DNA of 64,000 nucleotides from Trogon surrucura. Lineage: Eukaryota > Chordata > Aves > Trogoniformes > Trogonidae. The notes beneath the pieces were generated by a model. It did no database searches. It was not told where the DNA came from and saw only the letters and a list, made by a program, of their open reading frames with translations. Position 1 is the stretch's first letter. Every line of letters begins with the position of its first letter. The stretch covers positions 98,140,122 through 98,204,121 of the forward strand of contig CM036618.1 of assembly GCA_020746105.1 (NCBI GenBank), in the 5' to 3' direction. Positions 41,721-53,800 of the stretch are shown piece after piece. The position numbers and the translations under genes are program-made.

Positions 41721-41936
41721 GCCTCAGCCCCCTCCCTCAGCCCTTCCCCACCCCACGCACTTGAGGTTCGGGGGTCCAGAGCGGTGGCAGGTGGGGTCCC
41801 CCTATGGCTGCCGATGGGCATCTTCTCCGGGCTGGGGAACCTGCCGTCCGTTTCCAGTCAATCTTACTTGATCCCACATGATTCATTGTTTCAGCTGCTA
41901 GAGTGACATGTGGCTCTGCAGGGCAGAGGAGCAACT

Positions 41937-41948
41937 CCCCCCCCCCCG

Positions 41949-41985
<37 letters not shown>
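41937..41985. repeat. Poly-C run of 49 bp
   Basis: Cytosines interrupted by a single G at 41948. Runs of this length are prone to sequencing and assembly length errors. Confidence 0.95.
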
Positions 41986-42399
41986 TTAATAAACTCGGAG
42001 AAGCCTGTGTTCTCTTCTGGAGAGAGCCCTACGAAGTTGTGTGCGTGTGTGTATGCGTCGGGCTGCCAACCTGGGGGACTTTTCCGGGGAGAGGAAAGGA
42101 AGCAGAGAGAGAGAGAGAACTCTTTTATTTCACTGCTTGTTTTGATGGTCGCTCCCAGGAGGCTGCGATTTTCTACTGCCTAGTTAGTGCCCCTTAATCC
42201 TGACTCGGGAGTGACTCAGTCGACGCTTGCAAGGGCTGATTATATTTTTATCGGGGGAGACAGGGGTTCAGACGGGGCTGGAACGTAGCGCTCGAAGTAC
42301 CAGCGAGCGGAAAATGCAACACCGCGGCCGCGGCGAGGGGGAAGGCGAGGGGGGAGAGAGGGAGAGCCCAGGGTAGGTAAAGGAGAACCCATCGCATTG

Positions 42400-42670
42400 G
42401 TCTTGTTAAGCTTTCTATTATTACTATTCTTACGATTTCATTGAATTTTGTCAGTCTTCTGTGGCAAGCTCTGACAATTTTGCGCTGATGTTGTCTTTAC
42501 AAATACATTACCCTCCTCCTTCCTTCCCTCTTTCTTTCTTCCTCTCCCTCTTCTTTTTAGTCACGATTTCCCGAGATAAATGAATACGCATTTGATGGGT
42601 ATGTAAGATGGGGCCCATCCGGCTCCCGTAATACATTCCTGTTGATGCGATATGTGCTGTACCGACCGTG
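42400..42670. promoter_or_regulatory. Candidate enhancer
   Basis: AT-rich block after a CpG-rich patch (42290-42365), with TCTGACAATTTTGCGCTGA and TTGTCTTTACAAATACATTA segments and SOX/homeodomain-like cores. Inferred from composition and motifs. Confidence 0.3.
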
Positions 42671-43089
42671 CTAAGAAACAAGCGGGCAAGTGATTTTTTT
42701 AAGTTTGGATTGGTTTAAGAAGTCGAAGAGATATTTTACGACTGATTAAAACAGTGGTCCAGCTTCCAAGTTAAACTTTTGGGGGCACCCCCACCCCACA
42801 AATTCATTTTGCGTAAAAAGAGACTGAAGGAAGAAAACGTGAGATACCTTTTTATTTATTTATTTATAGAGGAGAGACAAAAGGACTGCAGCTCTCCTCC
42901 GCAGCGAGGTGCCGGCTTGGGAAGCAGCAAACTTTCCCGAGGAGGCGACGGAGTAGCAGCCGCCGCCCAGCTGAGCTGCTTCCTCGCATCCCTCCGCATC
43001 CCCCCGCATCCTTCTGGATCTGCTGGCAGCTCCCACCAGCCTAAATTTACCTGCTCTGCCGCAGCAGCAGCCGTGCAGTCGCTTGCTCC

Positions 43090-43400
43090 TGAATTAAACA
43101 CCACTCTTAATGATGTAGCATTATCAACAAGGGACACTTGATTGACTGATCTAGGTATGATATATGTGCTGGGCGTCTAAATTAAATATTAAGTGAAATA
43201 CTTAACTCTAATTAGAAATCGTAACCTAGCAATGAAAACTTGAAGAAACAAATTGCGGGGGGAGGAGGGGACAGCCTTTAGATGCGACAGCGAGGGAAGT
43301 AACGGTGATGTGTACAGCAGCTGACATACTAGCAACAAGCAGCAACTTTGAAATGATTGACGTATCGTTAAAGCTATCAGGCTGATTTTAATAATTCTTC
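43090..43400. promoter_or_regulatory. Candidate enhancer, PBX/MEIS-type motifs
   Basis: It contains CTTGATTGACTGATC, CTCTAATTAGAAATCG and GAAATGATTGACGTATCG, that is, two TGATTGAC/GATTGAC PBX-type cores and a TAATTA core. The flanking 42880-43080 is GC-rich. Inferred. Confidence 0.35.
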
Positions 43401-43739
43401 TTCAAGAAAAAAGGAAAAAAAAAAAAGAAGTAAAGAAAAGAAAAGACAAGAATCATGGGACCTCTCAGACAAGTTATTTATTTATCAGAGCATTAAACCT
43501 GAGAGAAACATAATTAGACCGGGGGGAAAATGAGGGAAGGCGGGTGGGAAATCTGCCGACAAATTTAACAAATGAATGTCGAAAAAACAGTGACTATCCA
43601 GCTCGGGGCTTCTCTGGGAGATAGAGGTGTCAGAGCTGGTTGCCTTCTCGCCCGATTGTGCCTTCCAAAGGTAAACAAGCACACAGTTGCCTCAACTTTC
43701 TCCTTTAGCACAAAGTTCCTGGTGCGACGGAAAATTTGA

Positions 43740-43950
43740 ATATTTTATCAGTCTCTTGTAGTGACCCTCATTAGGTGGGCATCCTGCTAAGGCCCTGGCG
43801 TTACAAGAAAGCTGCCCAATCAGAGCATTTGCACGCCTTGTTAGCGATGGTTAATGAAGCTTCCCCATGCACTCAAAGAAAGGCCCCCTCGATGTAGATT
43901 TACCTTATGTCAACTCGTTACTTCTAATGAATCGCATCAAAATTCTTCCC
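43740..43950. promoter_or_regulatory. Candidate enhancer
   Basis: It contains a CCAATCAGAGCATTTGCACG segment (CCAAT box plus octamer-like ATTTGCAC) and GATGGTTAATGAAGC. The block is short and lies next to a CpG island at 43930-44200. Inferred. Confidence 0.3.
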
Positions 43951-44200
43951 TGAATGGGGCCGAGGCGCTCGGATCGGGATCCCCTCCCCGCCCGGCGGAG
44001 CCCACCCCTGCCACCGCCGGCACTTTAGCGGAGCATCCGAGACCGAGGTGACCAGGCGCAGTTTGGCGGCGGGGAGGGGGAGAAGAGGCCAAGGGAGGGG
44101 ACGGAGCTTGCGGTCGGGAGCGGCGGGGGCACCACGGTCCGGGGGGAGGGGGCACAGTCCGGCTCCCGGCGAGGGCAGCTACTGTGGAGGCTTCGCCGCT
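43950..44200. other. CpG-rich block
   Basis: GC-rich sequence, followed by a 12-14 bp C run at about 44239-44252. No gene recognised. Confidence 0.55.
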
Positions 44201-44289
44201 GGCAGGTAGACGTTTGCTCTTCGCCTCTAATTTCCAAGCTCCCCCCCCCCCCACTCCTCACCAGCACCCCCCCTCCCCCGTTCCCCGTC

Positions 44290-44520
44290 CCTCCGGGCTA
44301 GCATTTTAAAATCAATTAGTATTTTCAATTCTTGAGGTGAATTATTCAAACAAATGTTTGGGAGACCCTGAGGGAGAATTTGGCCGTGACAAAAGGTTTG
44401 ATTAGCTTTATTTCCCCCCAAAAGCAACAAAGGCGCAGGGCTGCGAGAACAATCCGCTACATCAGGGCATGTTCAATTAAATGAAAGTCATTAGCTTCGC
44501 CGTGAAAGCACTACCTTTAA
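44290..44520. promoter_or_regulatory. Candidate enhancer, SOX and homeodomain motifs
   Basis: It contains AAATCAATTAGTATTTTCA, GAACAATCCG (SOX-like), GTTCAATTAAATG and GTCATTAGC. Flanked by a CpG island on one side and GA-rich simple sequence (44620-44670) on the other. Inferred. Confidence 0.35.
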
Positions 44521-44989
44521 AATCAGATGGGGCGGACGGGAAGAGGGGGGGTACTCTGATAATTGTGGCAGGAGGATTTAACACCCCCCCTCCCCCTAGA
44601 CACACAAAGCCCTCCAAAAAGAAGAGGGGAAGAGAGAGAGAGGGAAAGAGAGGGGAGAGAGGGGGGGAGAAACCCCCAACACAACCAACAACCTAACATT
44701 TCACCCTTTGGAAATTTGTGCTCAGTCTAAACAATAGGAAGGCCATAATGTAGATTATAACACTCACTGACTCGAATCCATTATCTGTCCTCCACACTGT
44801 CTATATATTGATTTCCATATACTTTCTATTGCTCTCAATGACTGAGCAAAGCTCCGGTTAAGAACCCGCGACACACAGGAGCGCTGCTTGAACTACATCT
44901 CACCATTACAAGCCGGAGCCGGTTGTAAACACGAAATGCTTCCACTTTCCCGGTGTAGCTGTGAACAAGCACAAGACATCCCCTCCTCC

Positions 44990-45660
44990 CACCTCCCTTC
45001 TCCCCCCTCCCCAAAGAAGTGGACGGCCGGATTGCGGGGCACTGCCCCGGGGCCCCCTCCCGCCGCGGGCAGCCCGAGGATCCCCCCGCGGAGGCACGTC
45101 TAGGTACGCAAGCGGGTATCCGAGGGAGAAGTACTGGGGCCAGTCGGTGCCCGGTGCTCCCCCATTCCGAGAGCGCCGGGGCCACCTGCGGAGAAGGGGG
45201 TCTCGGGTCACCCTCCACCCTCGGGGGCGCCGAGTCAGCAAAGCCGGGCGGGCAGAACAGGGGAGCTGAGTTCCCCGCCCGTGGCCCTCCGCCTGCAGCC
45301 CCCTCTCCCCATCCCCCAGTGAGGGATGACGGTCGTTTCTTTAACTCTGAGACCCAGCAGAGCAGAACTTTTTCAAGGCAGGATCCTCCGGACGGTAAGT
45401 TTGATGTTTGGATTAAGATCACTTCCTCACGGGCTCTTGGTGTGTGTACGTGCCTGTGTGTGTGAGACGGAGAGGAGGAGGAGGGGACCGTGCTCAGCCT
45501 AAAACGGCCACCAGACAGAGAAGAAACCACCAAGGGCACAAACCTCATTTTTGGGGGGAAGTGCTCTCAAAGGGAGGTGCTGCGGGAGCGGCCCGGCCGG
45601 GAGAGGGAGGTCGCCGGGGCTGAGCCCCAGGAGGGCAGCTGGGGTGCCCCTATCTCTTCG
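44990..45660. other. CpG-rich block with plus-strand splice donor
   Basis: CpG-rich sequence with a good plus-strand donor GACGGTAAGT (GT at 45395-45396). No protein domain in any frame. Confidence 0.5.
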
Positions 45661-45736
45661 CACTGCGCCAGGCAGAGGGGAAGAAGGTATTGAGAGGGTT
45701 AAAATGCCCGGAGAGAAGCAGAAATTTGGAAGCGGG

Positions 45737-45762
45737 AGTGTGTGTGTGTGTGTGTGTGTGTT
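45737..45762. repeat. (GT)n dinucleotide tract
   Basis: About 13 uninterrupted GT units followed by a G-rich run. Confidence 0.95.
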
Positions 45763-45899
45763 GGGGGGAGGGGGAGTAAAGCGGTAATTCTGCTGCTATA
45801 AGGACCCCAAATAATCCACTCGGAACCTGCATAGATCGGGCAGATCCGGGACAGCGTTTTAAACGGTCACATCCCCCCGCCTCCCCCTCCCTTTACTTT

Positions 45900-46290
45900 A
45901 ATGAAGATTGTTAATTTGCTTCGAGGCAGTGCGCTGAGCTGATAAGTCCTCCCCAGCTAATATGTTAAAGTTTAAATACCAGCAGGTGCAAATTCGCTCT
46001 ACTTAAGGCTATAAAAATAATGCCGAAATTCAAGAGCACAAGAAGTTGGCCTTTGTATTGTGATTTATAAAAGGGAAATTGCGCTATACATAGCGAACTA
46101 TTTACCAAAAAAAAACCCAACCCCCAAAGCCCTGAAAGTGCTAAATTCTTCTTAATGATGCCGAAGGTGAAGTTGTTTCATATTGGACAAAATGGGCATT
46201 ATTCTTTGTCATGTAAATCACCCTTCACTTGACCTCAGGTTAGCGGATAATGTTCTTTCTTGGTTCACACTAAAACTTATTTAAATCGGA
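45900..46290. promoter_or_regulatory. Candidate enhancer with SOX-POU composite site
   Basis: AT-rich, repeat-free block about 8 kb upstream of the SIX3 promoter. It holds CTTTGTCATGTAAAT (46204-46218), one base away from a SOX2-POU composite consensus CTTTGTCATGCAAAT, and TGACCTCAGGTTA at 46230-46242. Other motifs include GAAGATTGTTAATTTGC and several TAAT cores. Function inferred. Confidence 0.45.
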
Positions 46291-47190
46291 GAGCTGAAGA
46301 ATCATTTCACAAAATCCGCGTCATAAAGTGAAGAGGACTTAGAGATCTTAATTCAAAAAACATGAGTTAGGAACGTGTACTTAAAAAAAACAAAAAACCA
46401 AAACCCACAACCGCTGGTATTTGCTGCAAAACTCCAGGATTAGGAGGGTTTTATTTAATAAAGTTACGCTCCTTGGATTTCCTGGGAAATGTGTATATAA
46501 TTTCGCATAACAAGATTAAAAGAAAGGAAGAGATATGAATCAAAGGAGGTATAGATACACAAAAGACCTCCAAGTAACAATTACTCTAATACATATTTTA
46601 AAATAGCAAAAGAAATGAAAAGATATTTAACAATTGGGTAAAACAGAAATGAAGGTTTGATAAAGAAGATGCAGCCTGCGGTACTATTTCATTCGATAAA
46701 TACACTTTTGGCGTGGAGTGACAGGATATGTTATTTTGACACAAAATGAAAGCGTTACTGCAGATATAGAGACACAGATATACACGAAGACAGCTATATA
46801 CACTCATTTATAAATTAGCGGGTGCACGTGGAAGGAAATCTGAACGTCTCTACTTTCCGAAGAGAAGCTGAAAAATACCCCATAGGTGAGGCGCTGGGCT
46901 GAGGTAGGTTTAATATTGAAGTACTAGAGATTATTGGAAATCAAATAAAAACTCGACACGCACTGACCCATTAGAGGATTTGGCGGTGAGGAGGGAGAGA
47001 TTTTCCAGGGCTTTTGTCGGTAATGTTTCAATGCTAGGCGCTAACTTTAAGAAAAGTGTCAGTAGAATAACAAATTGAGGGCATGAAAGGCCACGGAGAG
47101 AAAGCAAGCAAGGATGCTCTTGACTTCTTAGCAGTTACTTAGAAAAGATCTCGAGCTTAATATGGGGACTCAATCAGCGGAGAGCACAAA
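46291..47190. other. Gene-free AT-rich sequence
   Basis: No gene or repeat recognised; A-rich short runs only (about 46383-46400). Confidence 0.45.
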
Positions 47191-47199
47191 GCTGGGGAG

Positions 47200-47560
47200 A
47201 AGGGGGAGAGGGAAGTTGGGCTCCGCACGTGCACTTTGGTCAAGTCGCTTGAGCGAGCACTTGGGGGGGGGGAAGCTGCGGGTACCGAGACTCCCTCCCG
47301 GCCGGCTGCAACCCTTGCCCCCGTCTCCGCGCCGCCACCGCCCGCCCGCCGCCCGGCCCGGGGGTCTGCCGCCACCGGGGGGGGGGCGGGGTGTGTGTGT
47401 TAGGGGAGCACCGGGGAGAGGGACTGTGTTAAACGAGGGCCCCTGTTGCGCCTCTGCGGGAGCGCAGCGAAAAGAAGCCGCCCAGGTCGGGCGGTGTGCC
47501 GGGGCTTCCCCGGTACTCCAGCGTCCCGGGGGCCGCCGAGATGGGTAAGCAGATAGAGCA
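47200..47560. other. CpG-rich block
   Basis: Dense CpG with a G-run near 47379-47392. Open frames on both strands are composition artefacts. Confidence 0.6.
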
Positions 47561-47679
47561 TGATTTGGCCCTTTACCGAAGCGCCAGCAGTAGATTTTGT
47601 TAAAAGGCTGCGTTATCAAACTCTGTCTTTCCGTGAGAAACGGCCGGTTTTAAAGCCCGTCTGTAAAGATTTTTAACAG

Positions 47680-48300
47680 CTTAGCGAATATCACAGATAA
47701 GGGGAATCTGGAAGATGCTCCCAGGACATCAGACCTTAATGGGCTCCTTCAGCGGCGCGGAGAGCTCCATTCTGTTCCCTGTGCGTATTATACTGCAGAC
47801 AGGATTCGATATATACTCTATTTAATCTTGCTCCGTGACAGAGCTGTTTAAGTGTATACCATGCCTACATTCTTTGTATCAAGACCAAAAGGATGCATTG
47901 TTGAAAGAAAACTATTCAAAATCTTTCATCTGATAGAAACGATCCAGCAACTGTGAGGCAGCTACAGCACAATGGTTCTGTCTGCATAATAGGTATCTCA
48001 TAAAAATACAGCGTGTCATTGCAACAAAAAGTTAAAAGTCTTAAATGTATCCATCTTATATATTGCATGGAGTCAATAATATTCTAACCTTGCCTGCACC
48101 CCACCATTAAATGGTACACGGCACTTTAAAATCGAGGGCATTGTGATTGAAATCCCAGTCTCTAGCAGAGAAAGAGGGGAGCAAGGTAAGTTAAGCGACC
48201 ACCATTACGGATGTAATGACCTCAGGGTAAATATTCATTAGGAAGAGGAGATTCTTCTTCTAATACCCAGTCTATTTTCTTTGGAATGCAATATCACGGG
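47680..48300. promoter_or_regulatory. Candidate enhancer cluster
   Basis: A 600-bp AT-rich, repeat-free block with GATGCATTGTTGAAAG (SOX-like), ATGTAATGACCTCAGG and AAATATTCATTAGG segments. TGACCTCAGGGTA (48217-48229) nearly repeats the 46230-46242 motif. A good plus-strand splice donor AAGGTAAGT lies at 48186. Inferred. Confidence 0.4.
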
Positions 48301-51300
48301 GACTAATGTAGTAGCAAGACCCGAGATTTAAATGGAGATTATTGTCAAGTGTGTTTGGTCGAGTTTGGGGAAATTTTTTTTTGCCAGACTCTTTCCTCCA
48401 GTGGGACGCAAATGTCAAGAATAGGTTTAGAAAAAAATAAATAAACCCCCACGTTTCTCATTTTACTCGAGCATCTAGAGAAGCTTGTTCCTTGCTCAGC
48501 ACCCGGTAGATGAGAGAACATTTAAGCGCGGTTAGCACTCCTGCCTCTCTGTCTTCCCTTGGTAGGTGCACTTAGCCAGCGGAAAGAGAGCCTGCACACA
48601 ACCCTGGGGACAGAGTTTGCCTATTGAACTACGCTTCCCTTTCGGAGGAACAGTAGCTCCCACCTCCAAACCAACTGAGACTGGCTCTTTAAAGTAACTG
48701 CGGGCAGCGCTCCCGTGTCTTAACAGGGTCATACAGGAGATTTGAGCCTTTTAATTTCCAGACACAAGGAATTACTCCCTCGGGGCCTCGTTTTCTTTTT
48801 TGTCCCCCTTATTTTTATTTTTTTCCTTCTTTTTTTTTCTTCCTAATAACATAGAAAGGGAAGCTAGGTACGACTCCCTTCTACATACAGAAAGAAAAAA
48901 AAGGGGGGGAAAAAAGCCGAGCAGAGGCACATCTGGCTATAGGAGACCGCCCCGTGCTCCTGGCCTCTCTGTTGTCCCCGGTGGGATGGCGACCGGGAGC
49001 TCCGGGAACACCGGGGGCTCCGTGCGCTGCCCGCGGCCCGACCCCGCTCCCTCGCCCCGTGCGGCAGCCAACCGGCGCGTCGCCTGGTGTGACCTTCAGG
49101 GAGCACATTTCCACTGTTAAACATCGAGAAAAGTGCTTCTCCCGCTCGCAGACGCCATATTAATGCCGAGAGCTGGGGCTGGGGCGGGGGGAGGGCGGTT
49201 TCTCAGTTGATCTAGTTTTAGGTAGTTGTTAATTCAGACTGGACAAGCTGTCGACGGCTCCATAAAAACAAAAAGTACTTTAGGATTCTCACCCCTCCTC
49301 GTTTCCACTCCCCCCGAGGGAATGCTCTTTGTAACATTGATCCCTGCTCTGGGACCCCACGGAGCATCCTAGACGGTGGGGAAGGGGGTGGGCGCGGGGC
49401 GATCCTCAGGAGCGCGGGATGCCACAGGGTCCTGGCCCGGGGGCAGTCGGGCACCCCCACCCCCGGGCAGTACCTGAGACTGTCCAGCTTCCCCAACTCT
49501 GCTGCTTGCCGAGGCTGGGGTGGGAAGACTTCCCAAGCCCCCCTTCCCTCCACGCACCTCTCGTTTGTACCGAGAAGGCTGTGAGCAGCAAAATAAGAAA
49601 ATATCCTCCACCTCGTCTCTCACCTCCCTCCGTGCAAAAGGATTTCCCAAGCTGCGGGTCTGCAACTCCCCGGTCTCCCAACTATCACTGAGACCTGCTA
49701 GTTAGTCAACGACTCTGTTTTGTCTTTTCCCACTTCTTATTTTACGTGGACAGAAAAAACCCAAACCAAACAAAACCACGAACAACTTTTTGCAGATGGG
49801 CAGAGGTGGACGAAGCAACACCGCGACGGCAGCGGGAACACAGAGAAGTCGGACAGAACCGTTCCTCCCCGGGGCAACAGGACTAGTGCCGTCCTAAAGA
49901 TTCAAGTCCCCCGCAGGATTTCGGAACAAAGGCAGCCCAGCCCAGCTCCATCAAGCACAATCTCCATTGTAATCCCGGACTTCTCCTTTTTTTTCTTTAA
50001 CCTGTTTTCCAGCCTCCGGTTTCTGAAGGTCAGATGGAGAGGTCATGGCTCTGCATCCCCTATAAATAGATTTTGATATTTAGACAGCTATTGCTACTCA
50101 ATATTAACTTACAGGATAATGGTGAGAGATACCGTATGTGCTGAACCTGTTATTCACGAGTGAGCAGCATCTGTCGAATACAATTCTCGTCTTTTCGCCC
50201 TGTTTGGCTATAGCGCAAATCAATAAGGCGAAGGACGTCTTGAGGCTGGGATGGGGAGGGTGAGTAGGACGGCTCTGCGGGGCACAGTTGCAAGTGAAGT
50301 GTTGAAACTATGCGAAGACTTCAGAGAGCTGAAGTCAAGAGCCAGGTAGGCACAGATCGGCTCTGAGAGTGCAGAACCCATTCAAGGGCGACTGTGGAAA
50401 GCCTCCAGCCTCGGGTTTGTTCCACGATTTCTGTCACTTCGCTTTAAAACACGAAGAACGCTGCGAAAGTGGAAAGATCTCCCCGATTTCCCTTGTTTAC
50501 GGCTTTTAAAACCGTGGATTGCAGGTAGAGCCGAACCAGAGACTCGGAGCTCACCACCAACCCTCTTGATGTTTACAGAGCATTCAAGGGAAGGCAAGGT
50601 CTTCGTCTGTGTGTAGTATTTTGAGACAGCGTTAAGAATTCTTGCTTCCATTTCACAGAGCATACCTTCTTCCATCCGACCCCAAATCCTCCTCTGCTTT
50701 CCGTCAACTGAAAGGTAGAAAGGTTTTTGCACTCTCCAACACTTTTCTTGGCCGTGCGAGTGAAATGAAATTCACTGCCCGGGACTCCGGTTGATGCTTC
50801 AGAGAAAACACACCCGCACTCGGGTACCCGCCGGGAAGAGCCGAGAAGAGCCGACCAGAGCTTTGATAGCCAGTGGCCCCCCCCTCCATGTGCAGGGGGG
50901 CGAGATATGGGTGGGCGTGGGGGCGACCAAGCCCCTGTGGGATGAGGAGAGGAGAAGGACCAAGCCGAAAGCATCACTGCTGCCTCACTTTGCTGGCTCA
51001 CGCGTGGGTCCTGCATCTTCTGCAAAGCAGAAGCCCCGCGTCACCGGCGACAGCACGGCTTTAGGTGTAATCAAGATCTTTTGTAACAGGACGGGAAAAC
51101 ACGCAGGCGTTTCCATGCACTTACCTGGACGAGCCGGGTGTCCGTGAAGGAAACAAATTATTGCCTGCGCGTGAATTTTTTGGTTGACAACGGTAGCCTG
51201 GGGAAGAGGAGAGAAGAGGGAGGCGCTGAATGGTTTAATTTAATCAATAAAATGTCTGAAAGAGTTGTTGAAATTTGACTCTCTTTTGCTCGTCTAGCTC

Positions 51301-51500
51301 TCTTTAAGGTTCCTGTGTGACATCTGGTAGTTGAGCATGTGCCTGTGTGTTTCGTGGGGTGGTGTGCTCCTTATTTTTAGAAAAGGGATTATTGCCAAGG
51401 AAGAGACACAAAAGAGACAGATTTAAGACTCTGCGACTCCTTAAAGCCTTGCGGGTTTACAACCAGCTCAAGCAGCACTGGAACAAAACTTTCTGTCAAA
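48301..51500. other. Gene-free mixed sequence
   Basis: CpG-rich patches at about 48950-49100 and 49370-49500 alternate with ordinary sequence. No coding exon recognised; open frames up to 150 codons lack domains. Confidence 0.45.
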
Positions 51501-51970
51501 AATTTGCTGACGCTCAGGAGGGACGGGAGAGTCTCGTTGCCCGACTGGCGACCAGCGGGTTTCTGTCCGACGGGGAGACAAACTACGGGAGAAGCCCCGG
51601 GTGGCCGATGGAGACACTGGGTGGCGGGGGTGGTGGGGCACGGGAGGGTGATGGGGGGCCGCCCGGGAGGAGGGCAGCTGCCTGGACTCAGGCTCCCCCC
51701 CCCCAGCACCCTCCCGTGCCCCACCACCAAGAGCCCCACCGAAGGGACAGACGCGAGTATTCTGGGTGATTTCACGGCTCCTCAGGGAGGGAAGGTGCCG
51801 CCTTCCCCTCCATCAGCCTCCTGCGCCCGGTGCTTCTCCCCGGGAGCTCCGGAGGGTGCCCGGCACTGCACCGCCCCGTCACCCCGCAGGGGCTGTGCTC
51901 AGGACCCGGCGCAACTTCTCCCTGGGAAGGGGGATCGTGTGGTCCCCCCGTCTCGGGGCTGTTTTTGACC
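51500..51970. other. CpG-rich block
   Basis: GC-rich, with GGTGGCGGGGGTGG-type G tracts. Open frames on both strands are shadows of composition. Confidence 0.55.
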
Positions 51971-51999
51971 TGATGGGCTGCTCAGGGCGAGCTGTAACG

Positions 52000-52260
52000 G
52001 AAGTTGTCCTCTTAAATGAAATCGGAGTTTTTTGTGAGGTGCATTCCCCATACATTTTTAACCGCAATGATTACTAAATTAATAGCAGGCCCTAAGACAG
52101 ATGTCAAAATGTCTTGAAAATGTTTATCTGTGAATAATTGAGGAGGTGGTAAGACGCATTATCTGATTGTATAATGAAATATGTATGAGGAACAGCTGTT
52201 TGCAATGGTCGCCTCCCGTTGTTTCATTAGCCTAGAGCCTGCTTTAAAGAGAAGCATCGC
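52000..52260. promoter_or_regulatory. Candidate enhancer
   Basis: AT-rich block between CpG blocks with AATGATTACTAAATTAATAG, GACAGATGTCAAAATGTC (MEIS-like TGTCA cores) and AGGAACAGCTGTTTGCAATG. Inferred. Confidence 0.35.
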
Positions 52261-52499
52261 TTCCCTGAAGTTGACCATTCACCGCCGGCCGCATCCACCG
52301 GCGCCGGCAGCCGAGCTGTGCCCGCAGGAGCCGCAGCGGAGAAGGGATAACCCCGTTGTGGACTCTAGGCTGGGCTCTCCCCGTGGCATCTCTCACTGGT
52401 GGTTTGTTCCGAGGGCAGGAGGGAAGAGGCGCGGGTGGGGTCCGATGGTATCTTGCCGGGCAGCCTCAAGCTGAAGAGGACGCCCCGGGAGGAAGGATC

Positions 52500-52720
52500 C
52501 TAGATGTTCACCTCAGAAGCCCAGCAAACAGCCATTTATTAAGATTTCATGCCGAGCAGCAACAGCCTCCTCGACTGCTTAGTGTTGACATAAACTTCCA
52601 GACGTCGAGCATATGTTGTTGCACAGCATTGTTTATGTGTGGTACCAGATGTTGCTTTGCATCCTATTGTCTGGAGACAATGTTTAGTTCAGGTTAAAAT
52701 ATCTTTACTTAAACTGCTCA
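52500..52720. promoter_or_regulatory. Candidate enhancer with inverted SOX-type sites
   Basis: Repeat-free AT-rich block holding several TTGTT/ACAAT cores, including the inverted repeat ATTGTCTGGAGACAAT (52666-52681). Flanked by CpG-rich sequence on the left (52280-52490). Inferred. Confidence 0.35.
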
Positions 52721-52989
52721 GTTGGCCATTGTGTGAGCATTAGTGAAGTGTCATGGAGAGGTAATGGGAAGTCCGGGGAGGTTAGCTCTCCGAGCGTGGC
52801 CAGGAGGTCCCTGGTTCATGGTGGGGTTACAGCCACCACTGTCATCTTTTGTTTTCTCTCCTCAGAGAACCCTTGTCCTTCCTCTAAAAGGATGTGCCCC
52901 GCTCTCTTTCCCCTCGGAGCTTTCTCCACTGGTTTCACGAAACGGCCCGATGTTTGTTTTTCTAGTTTCCCTAAATCGTCCGAAAGAGG

Positions 52990-53800
52990 AAAAGAAAAGC
53001 GCGTTTCTGCGTCACCGCCACCCCGGGCCGGTGCGGTCCAGGCGGAGGAGAGAAGCGGCCCCACGCCCCTGCCCGAGGATGCTGGCGCCGGGGGGAAATC
53101 GGTCCCGACCGTAGAGTTCACACTCCAACCGGGGCAGCGGCTCCTTCCCCTAGAAACGCCCGTCACCCCGCCGCCGGCCCGGCCGAGGCTCCCAGGCCCC
53201 ATGGGCGGAGGGGGTGGCGGGCCGGGACGTTCGGTGGCAGCCCCCACCCGCCACCCGAAGCAAAGCGGCTCGCCTGGAGCCTTTTCTTCACTTTAACCCC
53301 GCAGCCTGGGCCAGTCGCAGCAGCTGACCTGGGGCAAGACTTTTGCTCCGGGAGAGAGAGGGAGGGGAGGGTGAAAAAGCTATAGACTTTAATCGGATTT
53401 CTCCCCAAACACTTGTGGTATGTTGTTGTTATGCATCTATATGGAGATCATTATTTATAAATGAGCGAGTACGATCAGTCGTAAAGACTTTAAGAGCCCG
53501 GATTTGTGTCATTAAGTTGAGGGCGGGGTAGAGTGATTTAGCGGGGGACGGAGGTGCTGGCCGGGGGTGGCCAGGGAAGGTCAACAGCCGCTCCGCTCGC
53601 CCTGTAGCCAGTCTGTCATTCGGGCCGAGACCCCTTTTTGGTGAGGGAAGGGTTGTTTCGGCCTCAGCCGCCGTGCCCAGGGCTGCAGGGCCGTGCCGGT
53701 CCCTGCCACTCGGCTCGGACGCGCCCCCGACGGCGGACAGCCGGGACGGCCTCGGGGCCTGCCGGTGGTGCAGCCGCTAACTCTGTCTTCTCTCACCGTT
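52990..53800. other. CpG-rich interval
   Basis: Two CpG-rich patches (about 53000-53300 and 53520-53800) around a homeodomain-like AT segment (53380-53470). It is the outermost CpG-rich sequence on the upstream side. No gene recognised. Confidence 0.5.

Noticed and set aside
52733..53296. 187-codon plus-strand open frame
   Set aside because: Low-complexity Pro/Gly/Arg content in a CpG-rich interval with a competing antisense frame.
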